Of a DNA stretch of 64,000 nt, positions 45,584 through 55,807 are shown one piece after another. The number at the start of each line of letters is the position of its first letter. The first letter of the stretch is position 1. The DNA comes from Pseudovirgaria hyperparasitica (taxonomy: Eukaryota; Ascomycota; Dothideomycetes; Acrospermales; Acrospermaceae): positions 252,045-316,044 of the forward strand of contig NW_022985561.1 of the NCBI RefSeq assembly GCF_010093815.1. Direction: 5' to 3'. Made by a program: the position numbers and the translations under genes. Under the pieces are notes generated by a model. The model was not told the origin of the DNA. It ran no database searches and saw nothing but the letters and a program-made list of their open reading frames with translations.

Positions 45584-47297
45584 GTGAGACGAGTCTGGTT
45601 TTATCAGAAAGTAACTGGCGGGCGTCGCAGACTAGCCAGCCTTAGAAAGAGCTTGGTGAAAAGGCGATGAACTACCTAGACACCTCAGCACCACTAGGAG
45701 CGACCTTACTCTAGTGATACCTGCCTCCTCTATCTCATATGTACCTGCGTGTGCTCGAAGTTGCATGGGGCACTTGAATCGCATCGGCAGGATCCAAATT
45801 ACATGAATGAAAGTAATATCAATGATTCTGACATTTACGCTGGCTGGTGTGTGATGTTAGTGTCTTCATCAATCATCCAGCCGTAGGATGCACGCTCGGG
45901 ATGGAAACCTACTAGTCTGGTGACGCATCCAGCATCCTAATACGTTCAATTGCATGTAATATGGGCGAGGAGTCTGATCGTCCACCTAAATAATATCCAT
46001 ACCTTGCTCTTGGATGCTTATGTGGGTCAGGACGGGTCTATCAACACTTTTGCATCTCTCGCAACTGTGTCTTATAGATCGGCCATTATGCCGCTGCAGC
46101 ATTCCATAGTTCACCGACGACCAAACGCGTACGTGCCGCGAACCACTCGTTCATCGACGAATCACGGCTGGTCAGCATTGAATGAGAATGAAAACTCACT
46201 TCCTCGAAAGCTAACGTCTGCCTTTGCTTATCGCTCCCTGGAGATTGTTTACTGATCCTGAAAGCTTGTGGTAACAGTATGTATTCTCTCCAATGGCGGG
46301 CGAATGACCACCGTGGTGTTCGCAGCGTTCTGTGGCTTAGTATCACATCCGCCCCACTAGGACGTATGAATGCTACATTAGGACGAGTCGTTCTTCTCAA
46401 AACTTCGAGACTACTTTATGATCATTTTCAAGACCAGATCAATTTTAGACCTCGTCCCAGGCCTCGGCCTCATCAGACTTCTAATCGATTTCCTGATGGT
46501 TAGCAATAGCAGTCAGTCATACAATCCCACAGCATCAAGAGGTGTCTTCCAATTATCAAGGCCAAGATGTAAGATTTGAACAAGACAGGGGATGTTTTGC
46601 AGTGGCTGAGCGACGAGAGTTCTCACAGCCTCCACAAAGATCCCGACGCTATGGACCCGTCTCGCTTTGCACGCCAGTTCAACGTACTTGGTTCCACCTA
46701 TATCTCACCGCTCTAACAGCATCCACCGGGATCTAGACCACTGCAGGGGTGCCTACACCTAGACATGTTCCGCTTCATAGAGCCGGCGCATTGCACTACT
46801 TGTCCTTGGAATGTAAGTTAATCGTCACGGTGGGCAAGAAGCTTGTCACTAGGAAATCTGACAATCAATCTTGTCCTGGTCATTACCTCATTGTGTATGA
46901 GATGAAGCTTGGTCTTGTATTCATTGTAATACAGAAGGGGCGCCGCCGGTTGATAGGATGCCGGGCTCCTGCATTGCCAAGTAAAATACCAATGAAATGG
47001 TTTCGGACGAGCGACTATGGATTAAACCTATGTGGACAGACTGTATCTCTCACTTTCGTCTTCCTGGTCATTGCTATGCGTATTGCCTGGTGACTCAACA
47101 TGCTCCTCGGGAGACACTCCATACCATGGGATGGTGTTAAATACGCTTGCTGACCTGCACTGAACATGGAAGCTTCACGAAAATCTGAAGCTGCATGAAT
47201 ACCCCGCTCAATTGCATGTACATACTGCATTTGATCCCGCTCAGAACCATTGAGCCCCTACGCTGGTACACCATCAAATCCTCACAGCCCTTCACTA
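45584..47297. other. Intergenic, no gene recognised
   Basis: Frames such as 45950-46255 and 46749-47093 are short, carry no domain and cannot be extended by plausible splicing. I could not assign the stretch to a transposon family. Confidence 0.5.
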
Positions 47298-47463
47298 TTG
47301 GCTTTAAGTGTGAAGCACCAAGTATGCCTTGCGAAGCAAATACTCATAGCCATCTACTATTGGCTCTAGGTGTCAAGCACCAAGTATGCCTTGCGAAGCA
47401 AATACTCATAGCCATCTACTATTGGCTCTAGGTGTCAAGCACCAAGTATGCCTTGCGAAGCAA
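47298..47463. repeat. 62-bp direct tandem repeat, 2.7 copies
   Basis: Unit starts at 47298, 47360 and 47422. The second copy and the partial third are identical over the third's length of about 42 bp; the first differs by three bases (TTGGCTTTAAGTGTGAAG versus TTGGCTCTAGGTGTCAAG). The array ends about 110 bp before the HeLo-like gene start, so it lies in that gene's promoter or leader. The period is not a multiple of three, which argues against a coding origin. Confidence 0.95.
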
Positions 47464-47574
47464 AGACGACCGGTGAAGAAGGTGGAGTCAGTCCTTGTGT
47501 CTTAAATACAACGATCTGCTATGATCAGACTATGGCTACCAGCTTCTTGATTTTACAAAAGACCATCTTCCAAG

Positions 47575-48962
47575 ATGAGTGGACTCGAGGTACTTGGAGC
47601 GATAGCAGGAGGTATTCAACTAGCGAACTACATGATCAAGATTGCCAAGAAGGTACGACGTCTTTCGTTGGAGGTCAAGATTGCTAGGCGAGAAATTGGT
47701 GATCTTGCCGATGAGCTCTTCTGTCTTTCAAATCTCATGATCGACTTCGAAAAGGTCATTGCATATCTCAATCGGACTTCAACCGTATCCGATGACCGAA
47801 ACAGACAAGCCAATGTTGCTCAAAGACTCAGTGATCAGACCGGAAAGTCACTGAGTAAACTAGGTCAACTACTAAAGGTGGCAGATCCTCTGCTCGATCC
47901 CAACTCGACTATTGGACAGCGTGGATACGGGCACTGGAATTGGTGGAGAGAAAAAGAGTCTGTGGTCTATCTCAAGACTCATATCATGGTTATCAAAGAC
48001 ACTTTGACCCTCTTTGTCGCAATTCTACTCCTACAGCAAACTATCGACGGAGTTGAAGTCCCACAGGGGTCTTTTTCTTCTTCCGAAATCATGTAAGCAA
48101 CCAATTGATACTCCACATCAATTACACTAACACACGCAGGGCGTTGCGGATTGAGCTTATACGAGCAGGCCGCCGAAAGGTAAACAAAGGGATCGACAAG
48201 CTGCAGAACCTGTACATCCACTTAAACGATGCAAGCCTGGTGGCACGCATCGATATCGAGGATATCCTCTCGGTCGTGAACGACACGAAACTTGCGGCGC
48301 AAATATCTTGTAAAACCGCAAAGCTGGTGCAGGACTCGTCTGCCACACCCTCTACACTATCGAGAAACGCGTCCAGCTCCAACAGTCCGATCACTCCACG
48401 GGACCCCGATGGTATACGATGTTATGCTTCTGGTCGACAAAACTCAACTACTGAGTTCGATCTACCGACCACTCATAGTATGGAAGTACATCCAAGTTGG
48501 AATCCAAGGGGCTCGCTGAATCCTTTTGTGACCTCGGACTCTCTTGGAGAGGTGAGTGGAGAAACCAATGTTCGATCACAAAGTTTCCCAAAGTATCCAT
48601 CGACACATACGCCGACACATACGTCTCGTCAAGGAGGACATGGAAACACGTCTCATCGACCCATAGTAACATCAGAGTCAGGCCAGTTGGAAAGCCATAT
48701 GCAAACAAATACCCGCACGCACTCGCCTCACCAGCAAACCACTACTGGCAACCAAAAAGACCCGAAATCTTCGTCTGCGCCGCGAAACCTAAAGACAGAA
48801 AGGCATGATGTGTCAGGGGCGGCACATAATCGATACCGTGCCTATAACCCGTTCGAAAAATCATTACAATCTGATCGCCAGGCTCAACATAGCACAAATT
48901 CGAAAACTACTGGCGGCGTACAGTATCGCCCAGCCGGTCCTTCCAGTCAAAGTCACACTTGA
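47575..48962 (+). CDS. HeLo-like/SesA-type N-terminal domain protein, 446 aa
   Basis: Exon 1 is 47575-48092, the intron 48093-48139 (47 nt; CACTAAC branch) and exon 2 48140-48962. The N terminus MSGLEVLGAIAGGIQLANYM with a following amphipathic helical bundle to about residue 250 resembles the fungal Helo_like_N/SesA domains. Those domains head STAND/NLR receptors or stand alone as cell-death effectors. A hydrophobic stretch DTLTLFVAILLLQQ lies near 142-155. The C-terminal 190 residues are Ser/Thr/His/Pro-rich and disordered, without a NACHT, ankyrin or recognisable HET-s/HRAM amyloid motif. I infer membrane-active or signalling function only by family analogy. A 62-bp tandem repeat lies directly upstream. 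Confidence 0.75.
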
Positions 48963-49311
48963 TGCTCCAATCTTGAAGCCGCGGATAGCACCTAGTTCTT
49001 TTAGCACAATGATAATTTCGCAAAACAATCTTCTTCTCACAGGCATTTCTATGCGATGTGCCTTGACCACGCGGTATTTGAACAACAGCCAATGAAGTGT
49101 GATGTCGGTTTTACTTTGTCGGAATAACGCGAATCGATCGGAAGCAAGCGGAAAGCTGCGGTCGCATCTTCCCAACTATCTCCAAGGTAAATCACCAAGT
49201 TCTAACTGGTACACTTGCTAGTACACCACTGAAAGAAAGTTAGTATAATGGAATATCGGGCCACAGCGGGCCGCCAACTCGATCTTCATGATAGAATTTA
49301 TGGATGATAAC
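48963..49311. other. Intergenic, no gene recognised
   Basis: 3' flank of the HeLo-like gene and promoter of the next. A frame at 48805-49095 overlaps the end of the upstream gene and is a shadow. Confidence 0.5.
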
Positions 49312-49320
49312 TATATAAAG
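49312..49320 (+). promoter_or_regulatory. TATA box of the 10-Cys secreted protein gene
   Basis: TATATAAAG lies about 170 bp upstream of the ATG at 49484, in a position like the TATA box of the other small secreted protein at 13659. Confidence 0.5.
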
Positions 49321-49483
49321 AGTCTACTGTCCGCTCCTCTAAGCCCAACAAACACTTGTACCCAACACACAAAACACATATCTACTCTCCTAAGACTGTC
49401 AAAAAAGTCTCTCCACCTTGCAAGCGACCAGAATCTACCAACACGTCAAACTTTTGGCAGCTCTCCCGTCCAGCATCTCAAGC

Positions 49484-49828
49484 ATGCTTACTCAACTCAC
49501 CCTCCTCCGTATCCTCGCCGGCGCAGCACTTTGCGCAGTCATTCGCGCATCGCCGCGCAGCACACCGGTCATCGTGTCTAGACTCGGCTCAACCACCGGT
49601 AGCGCCAGCATTCCGGGCCCGATCAGCTGTCAGCCTGCATACGTGTACCTCAACTGCACGATAGAATGCACGGTACCAATGTGTTACGACACGCCAGACC
49701 CGTATACTTGCTACAAGCAGTGTGAGGAGATGTGTCTCGAGGCGTCCACAATTGAGCAGTGCAAGGAGGCCCCGCCAAAGCCTTCACCTGCAGTTGATTG
49801 TGCGCAATCCAAGGACGAGGATTGTTGA
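49484..49828 (+). CDS. Small secreted 10-Cys protein, 114 aa
   Basis: Start chosen at ATG 49484 (MLTQLTLLRILAGAALCAVI), which gives a clean signal peptide ending near AVIRAS; the upstream in-frame ATG at 49418 would bury it. The mature part of about 92 residues has ten cysteines: SCQ, NCT, ECT, MCY, TCY, QCEEMC, QCK, DCA and a C-terminal Cys as the last residue. The even count suggests five disulfides. No family recognised. Candidate effector-like or antimicrobial secreted protein by architecture only. One N-glycosylation sequon (NCT). Lies between the HeLo-like and LURP-one genes. Confidence 0.75.
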   Translation: MLTQLTLLRILAGAALCAVIRASPRSTPVIVSRLGSTTGSASIPGPISCQPAYVYLNCTIECTVPMCYDTPDPYTCYKQCEEMCLEASTIEQCKEAPPKPSPAVDCAQSKDEDC

Positions 49829-50590
49829 TTGGGGCTTGCGAATGGGGAGGTGGTCTCTAGGGGGGCCACATGAGATTGGAGATAGCCAGGACAGCAATTT
49901 GCGATTACTGGCAGATTGGGGGATCAATTATGGCATCGCTAAAATTGGATTGGAGGATTCTTGCGTTTCTGAGAGTCAGGTTCTTGAATAGAGAGCTTGG
50001 GGAAAGATGGTTCTTTGTAGTCTGTAGTCATAGAATGGAACTGTGGTGTTTGACATATGAAGTGCAGGTGTTCCCAAGTGACTACTAAAACACGTTTAAA
50101 ATAAGCGCAAGGCTGGCTTGGGATGCCAGCTATACGATACAACGATAGCTTCATAAGGCTAGAAGTAAATCAAAAGATCTATCCTCTACTACGTAGTACC
50201 AATATATCTCTGGTATGGACCTCGGGAATGAGTTGAATTCTATTCCACATCCGGACCTAGCTTATGGCTAAGTAGCTACGAGTCTTCGATGCGACACCCT
50301 ATGATTCGCAGGACGACTGAACACCACGATGCTTTAATACTTAAGCCCCTTATCCTAGAGATCTCACTATACTCATCACGCACGAGTATTGCCCCAGCTT
50401 CGTTCCATCTATGAAGCATGAGAAGGTATTTACCCTGTGATGAGCCGCGATTGCTGCGTGGCTTGAATTAGGGTCTGACATCATCATACATCGAACATCT
50501 GGTATTCTATATTTCAATTCCAGCTTGCTGCTGTTCCTACACTACTACGTTTGAAATGGATCAGTACAGCTTACAAATATTGTCTAAACT
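49829..50590. other. Intergenic, no gene recognised
   Basis: AT-moderate sequence separating the secreted protein and LURP-one genes. Short domainless frames only. Confidence 0.5.
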
Positions 50591-51399
50591 ATGGCGGCCG
50601 CAGCTCCAGCACAACACTATCCTTCTCAGCACGCAGGTGTTTCTGAGCCAGGACATGCTTCACCGCAAGGCTACGCTCCCCAACATAACCACATTCCTCA
50701 GGATGGATACGCTCAAAATATGCAGCAGCCTTATGTACCAGCGCATGGGGTAGCTCCAATATTTCAGCCAAGACAAAACACAACTAGAGGAACTGGCATA
50801 TTCCAGCAATGTATGGCAGTGCAGCCTACGAGCCTCATGATCAAGGAGAGGGTAATGTCCCTATCCAGTGATAATTTCGAAATCTACACCGTTGATGGTA
50901 AAATGGCTTTCAAAGTTGCTGGGAAGTACTTCTCCCTGAGCGGCCGCAAGGAACTATACGATAGCAACAACAAGCACTTGTTCACCATCCGCAAGAGGCA
51001 TTTGACTATCCATACCACGTTTTATCTCGAGGATCCAGCTGGCAAGGAAATACTTGAGGCTAAGAGTAGTTTCGCAAGTACGTAAAAACGTTACGGTCAT
51101 CTGAACCGTACTAATTTCCCGTGACAGTGTTTGGTTCCAAATTCACAGCTCGCTTCACTAGCCTTGACGGCCGCGCAGTAGAACTCAAATTGAAGTGCAA
51201 CTTCTTCGATACAGCCCAGATCACAGATGCGAACAACCAGAATTTACCTCTTGCGCAGATTAACCGAATTCATTTTAAGAAGCGTGATTTGTTTCTTGGC
51301 CAGCAAGTCTATGAGCTGATTGTGTATCCTGGGGTCGATATGTCACTTATGGTAGCCATGTGTATCTGTTTGGATGAGAAGAAAAACGAAGGTAGCTAA
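50591..51399 (+). CDS. LURP-one-related (LOR/tubby-like fold) protein
   Basis: Exon 1 is 50591-51077, the intron 51078-51127 (50 nt; GTACGT donor, TACTAAT branch, GACAG acceptor) and exon 2 51128-51399: 252 aa. The first 70 residues are low-complexity Gln/Pro/His/Tyr-rich. The LOR domain then runs TSLMIKERVMSLSSDNFEIY, DGKMAFKVAGKYFSLSGRKE, HLFTIRKRHLTIHTTFYLED and, across the intron, SSFAMFGSKFTARF, ending with VYELIVYPGVDMSLMVAMC. The fold is related to Tubby/scramblase domains. Plant members act in basal defence; fungal members are uncharacterised. Cytosolic or membrane-associated location is inference. Confidence 0.85.
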
Positions 51400-52175
51400 G
51401 CGCTGTAACATCTTATTATCTCAAGTTTAGCGTTTTTAAAATGGTCACAAGTTACGTTACGATTATGGATGGGAAATAAAATGAGTTTTCTACTCTAGCA
51501 TAGACAATATACCCTTCCAAAGCATGAGCTGTCCCTTTTTGTCTGAAGACTTGGTTATGATGGCACGATCATATATATGATTTGACAATCTCGCGATATT
51601 TTAAGTGATTGAGCTTATATGAATGCGGTTAACTCTGATGTGGATGGATCGCCTTGCCTAGGCCTGTGTTTGGTATCTCGTACAGATCAGATTGCGTTGG
51701 ATACAGAGACAGTACTCTTGCATCTGCACCAGTACCATTTTGCGTTCTGCATATGATCTAACGATAAGTTCTTTCATAGGCGTGTAAGTGCGGATACATC
51801 GTCAGTCATACTTTTCTCATGTACTCTACACACTTCAAGACTTTTGGACGAGTACCCAATTTTTGATTTGATGTGTGATACTAATCCGTACATTGTCTAG
51901 CGGCACATTTTTCGCCTTTAGAACCCTTTTTAGGACGAATTGGATGGATCCATGTACAACAGAGATGGATGGATACAGGTCTAGCCTCGTCTAAGCGCCG
52001 AGCAGTCACTACACAGCCTTAGCCGCCTGAGGGGCAAACACTGTTTTATCGTCGCATAGATGCATACGAAGTACCTATCCCGGGACAGCAGAACATAAAA
52101 AAGATACTTCAGACTAACTCTAGCCTGAACTTTTCAAGTATTCCATGTTATTACCCTAGACTTTGCGATCGCTTC
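51400..52175. other. Intergenic, no gene recognised
   Basis: 3' flank of the LURP-one gene and promoter of the HET gene. TA-rich in places. No gene or repeat recognised. Confidence 0.5.
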
Positions 52176-54305
52176 ATGGCTAAAGGCGGAAGTTTCTATA
52201 CGCCAGATAACAAGGTTTTCTATTCTACACACAGATATGATACCATTGATCCAACTCACCAAGCGATCAGACTGATAGAGTTGTCGCCAAAGTCGAGAAA
52301 TGGCCTCCTTGATTGCCGCCTACTACCAGCTAAACCTTTGCGAAAGCTACGGCATAAGTATGTTACGCTATCATACTGCGCGGGAAGTCCGAATTCAGTT
52401 CATCCTATGCTAGTGAACGGCATACCCTTTAATGCTTTCGCAAACCTGGGCCATGCTTTGGAACAGGTTCTCCTCCATTGGAAACAACACAAATTCGGCA
52501 AGAGACATGCTCGACTGCGGATATGGATCGACCAGATCTGTATCAATCAAGTTGACATTGCGGAGCGATCTCATCAAGTTAGCTTCATGCGGAAAACATA
52601 CGAACATTCTTACGAGGTTCTAATATGCTTATCGACGCCTCTCTTCGCCCCAAGACCGTACGATAAATTCGAACATTTCCACCACATGACCAATGCTCGA
52701 AAAGCCAAGCTGTTTGAGCGAGCTCTGCTGAAGCGTGAAATGGACAGTGATGACTTGTTCTCTGGGCATTATATGCTACCATTGGTGCAACTGCAATCTC
52801 TAGGCTTTCTCTACTTCTCGGAACTATTCAAAGCACCGTGGTGGCGACGAGGTTGGGTCTATCAAGAGTTCATTACATCCCGGCGGGCATGTTTCATGTA
52901 CCTCGGTTTCTCAATTTCTTGGAAAGATCTTCAAAAGGTTTCGGCGGCTATGGACGAGCTTAGCAGCAGCTTTCGCTTGAAAAGCTACTGTCAACAACAA
53001 CATGGCCAGCCTCTGATACCCTTGTCACTTTTTGATACTCCTGGATTCGAGGAAGAAGTGTCACATGCATTAAAACAACACCACTGTGCTGCCTGCTGCC
53101 TATATGAAGCATACTCTCGGTGGGACGTTGAGAATGAGAGCTACACATACATGTTTTTTACTAAGAGCCGGTGGAAGAATAGCATTGATATTGTGAGCCT
53201 CTTAGTTGGCTCAATGCTTTTCCTTACATCAGATCCTCGAGATCAAATGTTCGCTTTCATCGGCTTGGCCGATTCGAGATACAATTTCGCCCCGGACTAT
53301 GCTGCCTCGCTTCCAGAATGTATACTGCAGGTATCAAAAGAGGTCTGGCGAATTGGCCACGAAAGAGACTTATTGGGATTGGCGACTGAAACCATGCTCC
53401 GATCACAATTTAGAGATGACTTGCCTTCTTGGGCGCCCGACTGGACTGTTCGAGGTTTCACGCCAGACCGTGTGACCCTCACAGTGAACGGCCACTTTCT
53501 GAAGGCTTACTCGTATAAGTATGTAGCATTTCGACGGCGCTCCGACACTATTTCCTTTCTGGGATACGTCATGGAACGAACAAAGGCTATATTCAGATCA
53601 GTTTCCCCTGATCCTTATGCTGCTTTAGCCCGAGCACCTAGGGGTCGCGTAGACGGGTCGACACTGTTGATCTCTGGATACTTTATCGATGTTATAGAGT
53701 CCACTCAGCTCCATATATCTGGTCGACTACCTGATGATCGCAATCCATTAAATTGTACCAGCGAGTTTCTTGGTAGTTATGACCTCAAGTTACCGCGTCC
53801 TTTGGATCCAATCCGCCGTGCGCTGGAAGGGTCTAAAGGGACAGATGAGCCGAAATATGACGCTGCTGCGAGCACGTCAGACTTCAGAGTCGTTCAACGT
53901 CGGATCGATCGAATTCGAGCATGCCCGGGGCGGCGACTTGCTGAGCCCGCATCAGCATCTTTACAGCTCTGTAGAACGAAAGCTGATCTGGCGATTACCA
54001 CCACCAGCGATGTTCAGCCTGGAGACCAGGTGTGGCTTATAGCTGGAAGTGGTGTAGCCAAGGTTCTACGTTCGACGGACAAAGATCTCAAATCTACGTT
54101 TCGTGTGATTAGCAATGTCTGGGGCGATGTCCAGTCGTTTAGACAGTACCAGTTCACATTCGCCGATGATACTATGGATAGATATGACTCAGATGGGCGT
54201 TTTACACAGTCTCTCCGTTATTCTTATTTTATAGATGATTTTCCTACACAGATTCAAGGTTCTCCTTTTCTTATGGGCGATATCCAGCAAATAGGACTGG
54301 TCTGA
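52176..54305 (+). CDS. HET-domain protein (heterokaryon incompatibility type), 709 aa
   Basis: Single intact exon. The HET domain occupies about residues 60-260: VTLSYCAG at 63-70 (where most members have SYxWG), then RIWIDQICINQVDIAERSHQ at about 115-134, FMRKTYEHSYEVLICL, and the WWRRGWVYQEFITSRR motif. HET domains in fungi trigger regulated cell death after non-self fusion or act downstream of NLR receptors; many others are uncharacterised. The remaining 450 residues show the usual DPRDQMFAFIGLAD and YAASLPECILQVSKEVW segments of HET proteins, then LPSWAPDW and a C-terminal part without a named domain. No signal peptide or membrane segment. Confidence 0.9.
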   Translation: MAKGGSFYTPDNKVFYSTHRYDTIDPTHQAIRLIELSPKSRNGLLDCRLLPAKPLRKLRHKYVTLSYCAGSPNSVHPMLVNGIPFNAFANLGHALEQVLLHWKQHKFGKRHARLRIWIDQICINQVDIAERSHQVSFMRKTYEHSYEVLICLSTPLFAPRPYDKFEHFHHMTNARKAKLFERALLKREMDSDDLFSGHYMLPLVQLQSLGFLYFSELFKAPWWRRGWVYQEFITSRRACFMYLGFSISWKDLQKVSAAMDELSSSFRLKSYCQQQHGQPLIPLSLFDTPGFEEEVSHALKQHHCAACCLYEAYSRWDVENESYTYMFFTKSRWKNSIDIVSLLVGSMLFLTSDPRDQMFAFIGLADSRYNFAPDYAASLPECILQVSKEVWRIGHERDLLGLATETMLRSQFRDDLPSWAPDWTVRGFTPDRVTLTVNGHFLKAYSYKYVAFRRRSDTISFLGYVMERTKAIFRSVSPDPYAALARAPRGRVDGSTLLISGYFIDVIESTQLHISGRLPDDRNPLNCTSEFLGSYDLKLPRPLDPIRRALEGSKGTDEPKYDAAASTSDFRVVQRRIDRIRACPGRRLAEPASASLQLCRTKADLAITTTSDVQPGDQVWLIAGSGVAKVLRSTDKDLKSTFRVISNVWGDVQSFRQYQFTFADDTMDRYDSDGRFTQSLRYSYFIDDFPTQIQGSPFLMGDIQQIGLV

Positions 54306-54797
54306 CAGGTATAAGAGGCAGATTTAGAAGAGCTGACACATTGCACGATAATACGTTAGCAGGAGCACGTATCAAAGAGTCACGTATATTATAACGTTGA
54401 ATTTCGTGATGCGTCGCGTATGTAGGAGGAAACAATTTACCGCTTTATTGAAGTATATTGGACCAATCACAATGATTTACACAGAGTTGGTTCAGTCATT
54501 TGGATGGGCGAGTTGAGGGACACATAGTTCATGAGACGCACAATACGTTTTCGTAAGGAGTAAAAACTCTCTACGAATGGGCGGATTGGAGCAAGTATAC
54601 ATTATTCAAGGAGAATACGTCAGGAGAAATATGGTCTGGCAATTGTTATATAGAAAGCTCTATGGACAACTTCAGAGACATCATGGCTCAAGGCCTCTTG
54701 TATGTACGTTGTTGGTCTAGAATACTGCACATGAGATGATGGTTTTCAGAGAGTCCATGTATAGAGTACGTACCAACGTTCCACTTCATTCACGTCT
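54306..54797. other. Intergenic, no gene recognised
   Basis: Convergent 3' flanks of the HET gene and the 82-aa gene. No feature recognised. Confidence 0.5.
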
Positions 54798-55092
54798 CTA
54801 TTTTCCACCCTGATTCTGCTGAGCATCGCAGTCGCGCAAGCCTTTCAAGATAGCTTGACTCTCAGAATAATCGCCTTGATCATCTGGGGGTTTGTCAGTA
54901 CCGAGCCGCTGTACTATTTGAAAACTTACGAAACTTGAGGCCATAGGATGCCATGAAGTTGGGGTAACTGCCCCAGTTATCCTTTACGAATCGGGAATCA
55001 CTCTGGCTGCTACCAGAGTTCGTGGAAGAGCTGTTGGCATTGCTCTTGGAGGAGCTGCTGGTATTGCCCGTGGAGGAGTTGTTGGAGGACAT
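54798..55092 (-). CDS. Conserved-looking small protein, 82 aa, one intron
   Basis: Exon 1 is 55092-54930, the intron 54929-54884 (46 nt; GTAAGT donor, TACTGAC branch, CCCAG acceptor) and exon 2 54883-54798. The unspliced frame ends early; splicing joins ASYGLKF to HDQGDYSESQAILKGLRDCD and ends QQNQGGK. The N-terminal 32 residues are Ser/Asn-rich low complexity; the rest (FVKDNWGSYPNFMASYGLKF) looks conserved. It resembles a small fungal protein family of unknown function that I recall only by its NF-x-x-SYGLK motif. The MITE-like element begins 61 bp upstream of the start codon. Confidence 0.7.
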
Positions 55093-55152
55093 AACGACTT
55101 TTGTTAATTCTTGGATGTTAAAAGATGGAGGTTTGACAGTGGTCGTTCAAGG

Positions 55153-55646
55153 ATCCGTATATCCATAGTTGCATGGGAAAGCTTGGCGCCCGATGTTCGC
55201 CGTGTCACCAACACACACGATTTAGTATAATCGATATTTTTATCTATTACCGCCATATAATACTTATATAGTACTAAATATTACTAAATATTAGTTCTAT
55301 ATAATCCTTATTATATCTCTATAGCCTTTATATTACTTTATATTATCTATAATACCTCTAAAACTATAAAAAAAAAGTAGTTATATAGAGATATTCTTAC
55401 GTCTAGCTAGGTATATACCCCTATATTTAAAGGCGCTCTAGATAGATATAGGGGAGGTATTAGGGGTCTATAGTACTATATATTAGTTATACTACCTCTT
55501 TAATACTATACTATATAGTTATAGATACTATATAAGCGTAGTATAGTAGTAATAGATAAAAATGTCGATTATACTAAATCGTGCGTGTTGGTGACACGGC
55601 GAACATCGGGCGCCAAGCTTTCCCATGCAACTATGGATATACGGAT
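55153..55646. mobile_element. MITE-like element, 494 bp, 97-bp terminal inverted repeats
   Basis: Left arm 55153-55249 and right arm 55550-55646 are inverted copies differing at two sites, both transitions. Each begins ATCCGTATATCCATAGTTGC. The roughly 300-bp core is almost entirely A and T with many TA steps and a weaker extension of the inverted symmetry. There is no coding capacity. This fits a non-autonomous DNA transposon whose interior was mutated towards TA, as RIP does in ascomycetes. I see no clear target-site duplication (flanks AAGG and TGTT), so the superfamily is open. It lies between the 82-aa gene and the EF-hand gene. Confidence 0.85.
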
Positions 55647-55807
55647 TGTTGAGTGGTTGAACTGCCCGGTACGCTAAGAGGCCCCGGCTTAGTGGCTAGC
55701 CGCACGCGCCACGGTGGATACCGAGCCGATGGGGATCGGTCTTTGAGCTTAATTACCCCTGGAATCGTCATTCAGGATCGCAACCTCTCACTCATTCAAC
55801 CTCAAAA

